Assembly (NCBI RefSeq): GCF_001579175.1
Contig: NZ_KQ970759.1
Span: 740,212-802,315, forward strand
DNA from: Streptococcus oralis
GTDB taxonomy: Bacteria; Bacillota; Bacilli; Lactobacillales; Streptococcaceae
Length of the DNA stretch: 62,104 nucleotides
Direction: 5' to 3'
Part shown: piece after piece, positions 17,530 through 24,394 of the stretch
Position numbering within the stretch: position 1 is the first letter of the stretch
Layout: every line of letters starts with the position of its first letter
The notes under the pieces: model-generated
Databases searched by the model: none
What the model was told of the DNA's origin: nothing
The model's input: only the letters and a program-made list of their open reading frames with translations
Program-made: the position numbers and the translations under genes

Positions 17530-17667
17530 TGCTAGTTCATTCTAAAAATCTACTTAATTAAACTAATAGAGGTATTAGTCCAATTAATCGATATCTATAT
17601 TTTATACTGGTATTTCACAAAGTTTTTAACAAGATTTTTTTACTTTTAGCTACTCTAATAAAAAAAC

Positions 17668-17702
17668 CACTACCTCCCCCGGGAGTCCCAGAGGAGGTAG
17701 TG
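17668..17702 (-). terminator. Terminator of the ABC importer operon
   Basis: The stem CACTACCTCC / GGAGGTAGTG with a 15-nt loop is followed on the minus strand by seven T. It lies about 40 nt past the stop codon of the binding-protein gene. Confidence 0.88.
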
Positions 17703-17742
17703 ATAACATTTTTTAGGAATGAATACACGAAATCAGTTTGTC

Positions 17743-19227
17743 TTATGATTTTTTGCTTTTCAAAAATTCGTCGTATTGTTTTTGCATTTCATCCAATACT
17801 TTTTGGTATGCACCTTCAGATTTCAGTTTTTCCATCAATTCTGGAATAGCTTTATCTGGGTCTACAGTACCAGTGTTGATAGCTGTATCGAATTGTTGCA
17901 TTGTGTTAGTGATTGCAGAGATTTCAGATTTTACGCTATCAGTGTTAAAGATGAATCCAAGCGCTGGAGATTCTTTAGCTTCTGCCAATTGTTTCTTAGA
18001 ATCTTCGATTTGTTGGTCTGTAACGTTTTCGTTGATATAAAGGATCCAGTTGTTACCAGTGTTCCATCCACCCATGTGAGTGTTTCCTTTGTATCCTTCA
18101 AGGACACGAACACGGTTTTCTTTACCTGGAATTTTCTCCCAGTTCTTGCCTTCTGGACCGTAAACAAGTCCGTTCAAGAGTTCAGGGTTAGTGTTCAAGA
18201 GGTTCAACACTTCCATTGATTTTTCTTTGTTCTTAGAGTTGTTTGAGATAACAAAGTTAGCAACTTGAGTTGTTTGGTTTTTCTTGATGAAGTTAGTGAA
18301 TGGTTTGATTTGGATGTCTTTGTTAGCTACACGAGAGAGCAAGCTGTTACCGTAGTCAGCTGGTCCTACTGTTTCTTCACGAACGAACCAAGTGTCTTGT
18401 TGAAGGTCAAATGAAGTGTCGCTTGTTGCTACGTCTTTTGGAATATATCCTGCTTCGTAGAATTTGTGAAGAGTCTTCAAGTGCTCTTTGAAACGAGGAA
18501 CGTCGTAACGGTTTACGATCTTAGTAGTATCCCCTTCAAGGTCGATAACGAATGGAAGTCCGTTTGCTACTGGGTAGTCAAAGTTTTCAGAAGGGATGAA
18601 GTTCTTAGTAACTGCAAATGGTACTACATCTGGAGCTTTTTCTTTGATTTGTTTCAAGACTGGTTCAAGTGTTTCGTATGAATTTACACCTGAAATGTCG
18701 ATACCGTATTTAGCAAGAAGAGTTCCGTTGAAGGCAAAGTTTTGTGAAGATGCAACGTTAGCCGCAACTGGAACAGCGTAGATCTTACCGTTTACAGTGT
18801 TCCCTTTGATGTAAGCTGGGTCAAGTGCTTTATAAAGCTCTGCTCCTTCTTTCTTGTACAATTCTGTCAAGTCAGCATAAGCACCTTTTTGCGCGTTTAC
18901 GATGTAGTTATCTGCAAAAGCGATATCGTAGTTTTCACCTGATGATGTGATAACGGACATTTTCTTACCGTAGTCACCCCATCCAAGGTATTGGATATCC
19001 AATTTAGCGCCAACTTTTTCTTCGATGATTTTGTTTGCATTTTCTAGCAATTCATCCAAGTTGTCTGGTTTGTCACCGATTTGGTACATTTTAATAACAG
19101 GTTTTTCTCCTGATCCTGAGTCAGCAGCTTTTTTGTTGTTACCTGAAAGGTTTCCACAAGCAGCAAGACTTGCAGCCAAAGCTACTACGCTAGCAGATGC
19201 AAAAGCATATTTTTTCCAGTTTTTCAT
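17743..19227 (-). CDS. ngtS: N-glycan ABC importer, solute-binding lipoprotein (NgtS-like)
   Basis: A 494-aa extracellular binding protein. Residues 1-26 are a lipoprotein signal with lipobox LAAC (KKYAFASASVVALAASLAACGN), and the body is a CUT1-type oligosaccharide-binding fold (YLGWGDYGKK, IAFADNYIV, long C-terminal lobe). Length, two-permease context and order agree with the pneumococcal SP_0090-SP_0092 system, where this component was shown to bind N-glycan oligosaccharides (recalled from literature). The start at 19227 has AAGGAG 8 nt upstream; the longer frame to 19290 has none. It is the last gene of the operon; no ATPase gene is present, so a shared MsmK-type ATPase elsewhere is expected. 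Confidence 0.82.
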   Translation of the reverse strand: MKNWKKYAFASASVVALAASLAACGNLSGNNKKAADSGSGEKPVIKMYQIGDKPDNLDELLENANKIIEEKVGAKLDIQYLGWGDYGKKMSVITSSGENYDIAFADNYIVNAQKGAYADLTELYKKEGAELYKALDPAYIKGNTVNGKIYAVPVAANVASSQNFAFNGTLLAKYGIDISGVNSYETLEPVLKQIKEKAPDVVPFAVTKNFIPSENFDYPVANGLPFVIDLEGDTTKIVNRYDVPRFKEHLKTLHKFYEAGYIPKDVATSDTSFDLQQDTWFVREETVGPADYGNSLLSRVANKDIQIKPFTNFIKKNQTTQVANFVISNNSKNKEKSMEVLNLLNTNPELLNGLVYGPEGKNWEKIPGKENRVRVLEGYKGNTHMGGWNTGNNWILYINENVTDQQIEDSKKQLAEAKESPALGFIFNTDSVKSEISAITNTMQQFDTAINTGTVDPDKAIPELMEKLKSEGAYQKVLDEMQKQYDEFLKSKKS

Positions 19228-19334
19228 GATAAAAACTCCTTTTTTTATTTTTAAACTTATAAACGATTTAATGATTTTAACTTCAGCCACTAAGATGAAG
19301 TTGGGAAGGGAGAAACGATGTTTCTCAGTAAGTC

Positions 19335-20255
19335 CTATTCTTTCACACCACCGATGGTCAAACCTTTTACAAAGTAGCGTTGGAAGAATGGATACAGAAT
19401 GGCAATCGGAAGGGTTGCAACGACAACCATGGCCATACGCCCTGTTTCCTTTGGAAGAGCGACTCCCAGTTGACCAGAAAGACCGACTGCTTTGGCGATG
19501 TAGTCCATATTTTGTTGGATTTGCATGAGCAAATACTGCAATGGATACAAGTTGTCACTCTTAATGTAAAGAAGGGCGTTAAACCAGTCGTTCCAGAAAC
19601 CAAGAGCTGTCAAAAGCGTGATGGTTGCGATACCTGGTAATGACAATGGTAAACAGATTTGGAAGAAGATCCGGGCTTCACTAGCACCATCGATACGAGC
19701 GGACTCCAGAATGGCTTCTGGAATGGTCTTCTTGAAGAAGGAACGCATCAAGATGATGTTAAATGGTGAGAGAAGCATTGGAACAATCAAGGCCCAAACT
19801 GTATCACCTAGTTGAAGCAAACGAGTTACCACGATATAGCCTGGAACCAAACCGGCGTTGAACAACATACTAAGTAGGACGAAAACTGTAAAGAATCTGC
19901 GGTACTTAAAGGTTGTCCGTGAAATGGCGTAGGCATAAGTTGTTGTGATAAAGACATTTGTCAAGGTTCCGACTACTGTTACAAACACTGAGATAAAGAG
20001 CGCTTGTAATATCTTATCTTTAAACTGAGCCAAAAACTCGAAGCCATCTAATCCAAACTGTGATGGGAAAAAGCTATATCCATGTTGAAGGATGCTCTTT
20101 TCATCTGTGATGGAAATCATGATGACAAAGATAAAGGGTAAGATACAAGAGAGAGCAATCAATCCAGAAATAATACTGAAGAAGATATCTGCCTTCTTAC
20201 TGAAGGAGTGAATGCCGACATTATCAATTTTTGCTTTTTTAATTTTTTCTGCCAT
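19335..20255 (-). CDS. ngtP2: N-glycan ABC importer, permease 2
   Basis: A 306-aa CUT1-family inner permease with six hydrophobic helices. The EAA loop that docks the ATPase is visible as ESARIDGASEARIFFQICLP. It pairs with the neighbouring 309-aa permease and the NgtS-like lipoprotein. A 13-nt gap separates it from the upstream permease, and a 107-nt gap without a terminator separates it from ngtS. Gene symbol follows the pneumococcal N-glycan transporter; the substrate is inferred from family and context. Confidence 0.82.
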   Translation of the reverse strand: MAEKIKKAKIDNVGIHSFSKKADIFFSIISGLIALSCILPFIFVIMISITDEKSILQHGYSFFPSQFGLDGFEFLAQFKDKILQALFISVFVTVVGTLTNVFITTTYAYAISRTTFKYRRFFTVFVLLSMLFNAGLVPGYIVVTRLLQLGDTVWALIVPMLLSPFNIILMRSFFKKTIPEAILESARIDGASEARIFFQICLPLSLPGIATITLLTALGFWNDWFNALLYIKSDNLYPLQYLLMQIQQNMDYIAKAVGLSGQLGVALPKETGRMAMVVVATLPIAILYPFFQRYFVKGLTIGGVKE

Positions 20256-20268
20256 GCTTTCCTCCTTT

Positions 20269-21198
20269 CTAGAATAGTGCTGAATTTGGATCGACTCGTC
20301 TTGCGAGTATATTTGATAAGATAACGAGAATCAAACCGACAACTGACTGATAAAGACCAGCTGCTGATGCCATACCAATATCCGCTGTCTGAGTCAAACC
20401 ATTATAGACATAGACGTCTAGTACGTTGGTTACATTGTAGAGCTGACCAGCATTGTGTGGGATTTGGTAGAAAAGACCGAAGTCTGCACGGAAGATGTTT
20501 CCGACTGCAAGGATAGTCAAAACAGTTATCAGCGGTGTCAACTGTGGAATGGTTACATTGCGAATCCGTTGCCACTTGCTAGCCCCGTCCACTGTTGCTG
20601 CTTCGTAGTAGGTAGGGTCAATTCCCATGATAGTCGCATAGTACATGACACTGCTATATCCGAATCCTTTCCAGATACCTAGGAAAAGGAGAAGATATGG
20701 CCAAATACCTAAGTCAGCATAGAAGTTAATTTCCTTCAATCCGATGGAAGAAAGGAAGTGGTTGATCACACCCTTGTCAATGTTGAGGAATGCATCTGTA
20801 AAGAAACTGATGATAACCCATGACAAGAAGTACGGGAACAACATAGACGTTTGGAAAATTTTAACCATTCTCTTAGAACGAAGCTCACTGAGGATGATGG
20901 CAATTCCAACCGACACAATCAAACCAATAAAGATGAATCCAAGGTTGTAAAGGACGGTATTTCGAGTAATGATAAAGGCATCTTTAGAACTAAACAAGAA
21001 CTTAAAGTTATCGAGGCCGACCCACTTACTATTCATAATACTGTGGATAAATCCTTCACCACTCATATGGTAATCTTTAAAGGCGACCACATTTCCAAAT
21101 ACTGGGATATAGAAGAATAGAATCAACCAAAGTGCCCCTGGTAAAACCATCAAGAGAAAAATCCAGTTATCTCTCAAGGTCTTTGAAAACTTTTTCAT
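20269..21198 (-). CDS. ngtP1: N-glycan ABC importer, permease 1
   Basis: A 309-aa CUT1 permease (LplB/UgpA-like) with six helices, an N-terminal MVLPGALWLILFFYIPVFG segment and the EAA loop EAATVDGASKWQRIRNVTIP. It is the first gene of the three-gene importer operon. Its promoter lies at about 21269-21274 with a perfect cre box at the transcription start. In pneumococcus the orthologous operon is far from the glycosidase genes as I recall; here the two lie side by side. Confidence 0.82.
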   Translation of the reverse strand: MKKFSKTLRDNWIFLLMVLPGALWLILFFYIPVFGNVVAFKDYHMSGEGFIHSIMNSKWVGLDNFKFLFSSKDAFIITRNTVLYNLGFIFIGLIVSVGIAIILSELRSKRMVKIFQTSMLFPYFLSWVIISFFTDAFLNIDKGVINHFLSSIGLKEINFYADLGIWPYLLLFLGIWKGFGYSSVMYYATIMGIDPTYYEAATVDGASKWQRIRNVTIPQLTPLITVLTILAVGNIFRADFGLFYQIPHNAGQLYNVTNVLDVYVYNGLTQTADIGMASAAGLYQSVVGLILVILSNILARRVDPNSALF

Positions 21199-21249
21199 AA
21201 TTTCCTCCCATTTTATTCCTAAAAACTGATTTCATCGAATTTTTAGGTT

Positions 21250-21291
21250 TGATAACGATTACATAATTAGTATACTCTTATTTCAAGAATA
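21250..21291 (-). promoter_or_regulatory. Importer promoter with a perfect CcpA cre box
   Basis: On the minus strand: weak -35 TTTAAA, 18-bp spacer, -10 TATACT (21269-21274), then cre ATGTAATCGTTATCA (21250-21264), which matches all 15 positions of WTGNAANCGNWNNCW. The box covers the expected start site, so CcpA should repress the importer when glucose is available. Confidence 0.78.
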
Positions 21292-21311
21292 GTTTAAACT
21301 ACTAATTATAG

Positions 21312-21350
21312 AAAAAACTCCACAAATTATTTTATGTGGAGAAGTTTTTT
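21312..21350 (-). terminator. Terminator downstream of the glycosidase operon
   Basis: An outer A6/T6 pair and the stem CTCCACA / TGTGGAG with a 10-nt loop. It lies between the GH20 stop and the importer promoter and separates the two transcription units. A second small hairpin GAACAG / CTGTTC is at 21381-21398. Confidence 0.82.
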
Positions 21351-21405
21351 ATAAGAAATAGGTTTCACGAGAAACACTCTGAACAGGGGACACTGTTCTT
21401 GTTTT

Positions 21406-21557
21406 TATACTCAATGAAAATCAAAGAGCAAACTAGGAAGCTAGCCGCAAGCTGCTCAAAGCACTGCTTTGAGGTTGCAGATAAAACTGACGAAGTCAGT
21501 AACATCTATACGGCAAGGCGAAGCTGACGTGGTTTGAAGAGATTTTCGAAGAGTATT
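21406..21557 (-). repeat. BOX repeat element (boxA-boxB-boxC)
   Basis: About 152 bp matching the streptococcal BOX element: boxA at the right end includes the widely used BOX-PCR primer region (CTACGGCAAGGCG-like, seen here on the complementary strand near 21510), the boxB-like middle carries the ACTGACGAAGTCAGT dyad, and boxC ends in the ATACTCAATGAAAATCAAAG segment. The length fits one copy each of A, B and C, oriented on the minus strand. It ends at the first base of the GH20 stop codon. BOX elements are non-autonomous and structured when transcribed, so here it would form the 3' end of the glycosidase mRNA. Confidence 0.92.
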
Positions 21558-23436
21558 AAGTCGTATAAATCGTCGATGCGGTCGCAATGGTGTGCCACTG
21601 GTTGGCTGTTGTGGCTGCAAAGTCCTTGTCTCCATAAAAATCATTAAATGGAAGGATTTCGACTTCTAATTCTTCGATACGGTCAATCTGACCAGACAGA
21701 TAATCCTCTATACGGCTTTCTGCTCGTTTGATGCGTTGCAAGAGTCCGCCCATACGGATATCGACCGTATCCAAACCAAAGACCTTGTTTTCTTTCAGCC
21801 ATTGTTGGCTAAAGAGTTTGTGGAAGGTTTCTATCTCACTTCTGAGTTTTGGTAATTCTTCTCTGGCGATTTGCTGCAAGCTGACTTTGTCACCGACTTT
21901 ATAAGTTTCACGGATGCGTCGTCCCACATCCACTTTGCTACTTAAAATAGCATTCAACTGAGCCTGAGTTTCAAAGAGGTAAGAGTAGGCGCCAGCTTTT
22001 TCTTTGATTTCAGCAAGGGTCTCCGCAGCATGCGCGAAGTGTGGCTTGTCCTGTTCAGGTGTCATGTGTCGATCAAGAATCGGACAGAGAACATCCTGAT
22101 AAAAGACATAGCGGTTGGGATTGATACCACTGAGATTGCCTGGTAGATCTGGCAAGAGGTTGGCTAGGTCAATCTGCATGAAATCCTCAACTGATAGACC
22201 CGTATTGGTCTTGAAGTGTGCAGACAAACGGTCTAGGTCATTGCGGTAGCTGAGTTCTGCCCAGATTTGCAAGCTGGGTAGGATAGAAAACTGGGCTGTC
22301 TCGCCACCATTGTCCCCCCAACCAGTTACGATGACTTCTTTTATCTGATTAGCACGACAGGCTTTATTGGCCTCTATAGCCACTAGACGGCTGAAATGGT
22401 TGTGTGGGGTAAAACCAATCCACTTCCAAGCACCACCTGCAAAGGCGATATCTTGGCTAATCTTGTGGTGATTACGGAAATTACGATTGTACTTTTCTTC
22501 GCTATCCTGGTAATAATCCCAATAAACCAAGGTTACACGATCTTTGAGACGGTCTAGGTAGACACGAGTTTCCTCAGGAATTTCCACATCACGATCGTAC
22601 TGGCCATCTGCTGACATGAGTTTGAAGAACATGTCACTCCACATCTGGCAGTGGAAACCATATTTGTCTGCGATATCCAGCACGCGCTCCAAGTGTTGAC
22701 ACATGAGGAGACTACGGTCCACAACACCGTTCAAAATGAGGTAGCGTCCCAAACCAACCAAGTGGGCTTCATCCATCCCAATATTGACCTTGCGTGTCTG
22801 CAGTTTAGACAGAGTGGCAAACATCCCGTCAATTAGGTCGTAAACTTTTTCTTCGCCAATGAGGAGGATATCTTCTACATCACGGAGCTCTTGTACTTCT
22901 TTGACACCCCATTTGACAAAGGCCGACAAGTGGGCCAAGGTCTGGATGCAAGGCACAAAGGTCATGTCAAACTGCTGGGCGTAGGCTTCTATTTCCTGCA
23001 ACTCCTCAGCCGAGTAGGCACCACGGAAATAACCAAAGTAAGGTTGTCCCTCAATCTGATAAGTATCTTCCATGTAAAGCTCAAAGGTTGAGTAGCCCAT
23101 AAGAGCCAAGACTTCAATCATCTGTTTGGCAGAAGCCACATTTAGCACTGCATTTCGCGAACAGTCTGCCATGTAAGCCAAATCTTCGTAAGCAGCTTGT
23201 TCTTCAATCTCTACCTTATCACCTTCTACTAGAGCTGTTGCCAACAAGGACAAGGCGCGGTAAAGTTGGTGAGGTTTGCGATAAGTCAGTTGATAGTGGC
23301 CATCCTCACCCTTGATAGAGATAGAGGCTTGGTCAGACTGAGCGACTGCTACCTCTACATCTGCTAGCGAAATATGCTTTTTAAGCAACTCTAATGCTTG
23401 CTCTTGTTTGGGACTAAGTCCTGTAAAAATTACCAT
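21556..23436 (-). CDS. GH20 exo-beta-N-acetylhexosaminidase (GH20C-like)
   Basis: A 626-aa cytoplasmic beta-hexosaminidase. The GH20 catalytic pair is Asp222-Glu223 in NIGMDEAH; the preceding barrel strands ([25 protein letters not shown]) and the partner segments around [13 protein letters not shown] text ([12 protein letters not shown]) fit the family. There is no signal peptide, so it differs from the secreted StrH and would remove GlcNAc/GalNAc from imported oligosaccharides. It matches the pneumococcal SP_2141 product in length and context. It overlaps the ROK gene by 7 nt, and a BOX element begins at its stop codon. Confidence 0.92.
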   Translation of the reverse strand: MVIFTGLSPKQEQALELLKKHISLADVEVAVAQSDQASISIKGEDGHYQLTYRKPHQLYRALSLLATALVEGDKVEIEEQAAYEDLAYMADCSRNAVLNVASAKQMIEVLALMGYSTFELYMEDTYQIEGQPYFGYFRGAYSAEELQEIEAYAQQFDMTFVPCIQTLAHLSAFVKWGVKEVQELRDVEDILLIGEEKVYDLIDGMFATLSKLQTRKVNIGMDEAHLVGLGRYLILNGVVDRSLLMCQHLERVLDIADKYGFHCQMWSDMFFKLMSADGQYDRDVEIPEETRVYLDRLKDRVTLVYWDYYQDSEEKYNRNFRNHHKISQDIAFAGGAWKWIGFTPHNHFSRLVAIEANKACRANQIKEVIVTGWGDNGGETAQFSILPSLQIWAELSYRNDLDRLSAHFKTNTGLSVEDFMQIDLANLLPDLPGNLSGINPNRYVFYQDVLCPILDRHMTPEQDKPHFAHAAETLAEIKEKAGAYSYLFETQAQLNAILSSKVDVGRRIRETYKVGDKVSLQQIAREELPKLRSEIETFHKLFSQQWLKENKVFGLDTVDIRMGGLLQRIKRAESRIEDYLSGQIDRIEELEVEILPFNDFYGDKDFAATTANQWHTIATASTIYTT

Positions 23437-24299
23437 TGGTTTTCCTCCTGCAGCCAGTTGACAAGGGCACCATAGAGATTGGCATCTGCGTGATAGGTGC
23501 AGGCTTGAATCACTGGAGTGATGGTATATTCTTCATAGCTTTCGACAAATTCATCGACAGCTTTTTTGACGCCTTGGATAAAGTCTGGATTTTGACTGAT
23601 AGAGCCTCCCAGACTAATGACATCTGGATCGATCAGATACTGGATATTGAGCAAGCCTTGAGCCAAATTACGGTTCATTCGCTCAATGGCTTCTTGGCAA
23701 AGGGCATTGCCTGCTGCAGCTTCTTGGTAAATCTTGCGACCATCCCAGTCAGTCTGACCAGATTTTTCAATTACGTAGCGAACCATGTTTCCTGTAGAGG
23801 CTAGTAGCGACCAGTTGTTGAGTTTTTCAGCTGGTTCAATGATTGTCATATAGCCAAACTCACCACCTAAGCCGTGGCGACCTCGGTGAAGTTTGCCATT
23901 GATAATCATAGCTCCGCCGATTCCTGTCCCAATCACGACACAGGCTGCATTTTCAATCTCTGGATGAGCTAGCAGTTCACTAAGTCCAACACAGTTGGCA
24001 TCATTTTCTAGATGGACAGGTAGCTGATGATGAGCAAGAGCCTCATACCAAGAAAAACCGTGAATATAAGGTACGGCACTGATTCCCTCAATTACACCTG
24101 TTTCTTGATTGACCGCGCCTGGAACGCTCATGGCAATGCCCTTATAATCTTTCTCTGCCAAGCATTGGTCTAGCCAAGTCAGTAAATCTTCTAGGGTTTC
24201 TGGTGTCGGTATACTTGTCTTATCTAGTATTTTTCCATCAGGAGTCAGACTGGCAAACTTAATCCCAGTCCCTCCGATATCAATGGTTGCAATGGTCAT
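23430..24299 (-). CDS. ROK-family sugar kinase
   Basis: A 289-aa ROK protein without a DNA-binding domain, hence a kinase rather than a repressor. The phosphate-1 loop is [12 protein letters not shown] at the N-terminus, the substrate and catalytic Asp segment is [15 protein letters not shown], and the glycine loop is [14 protein letters not shown]. The HxGxxGExG-like segment is [12 protein letters not shown]. The zinc-binding CxCGxxGC motif of many ROK kinases is absent. It probably phosphorylates a monosaccharide (mannose, GlcNAc or glucose type) released by the neighbouring hydrolases; specificity is not readable. An attenuator-like hairpin lies directly upstream. Confidence 0.88.
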   Translation of the reverse strand: MTIATIDIGGTGIKFASLTPDGKILDKTSIPTPETLEDLLTWLDQCLAEKDYKGIAMSVPGAVNQETGVIEGISAVPYIHGFSWYEALAHHQLPVHLENDANCVGLSELLAHPEIENAACVVIGTGIGGAMIINGKLHRGRHGLGGEFGYMTIIEPAEKLNNWSLLASTGNMVRYVIEKSGQTDWDGRKIYQEAAAGNALCQEAIERMNRNLAQGLLNIQYLIDPDVISLGGSISQNPDFIQGVKKAVDEFVESYEEYTITPVIQACTYHADANLYGALVNWLQEENQW

Positions 24300-24308
24300 A
24301 TTTTCACC

Positions 24309-24352
24309 AAAAAGGGGCGAATTAGTAGTTAATCCTTACTCTTTCGCCCCTC
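24309..24352 (-). terminator. Intra-operon hairpin with T tract before the ROK gene
   Basis: The stem GGGGCGAA / TTCGCCCC (24314-24321 with 24343-24350) has a 21-nt loop and is followed on the minus strand by TTTTT. It sits in the 95-nt gap between the GH38 and ROK genes, where an uninterrupted operon would be expected. It may be a partial terminator or an mRNA stabiliser setting the GH38:ROK-GH20 ratio. Confidence 0.65.
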
Positions 24353-24394
24353 CTTTCTATCTCATAGTATTCGTTATAGAACACTTTAAAACTG

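Larger units (their letters stand above)
17304..17742. other. 439-bp intergenic region: OFA promoter region and ABC-importer terminator
   Basis: No coding frame is seen. It contains the OFA-transporter promoter with a cre-like box (17499-17529) and the strong terminator of the importer operon (17668-17702). The approximately 195 nt between the OFA ATG and its -10 would be an unusually long 5' untranslated region; I see no riboswitch fold I can name in it. Confidence 0.55.

Noticed and set aside
21336..21527. Small plus-strand frame in the BOX region
   Set aside because: It reads through the terminator and BOX repeat; BOX elements often give such accidental frames.
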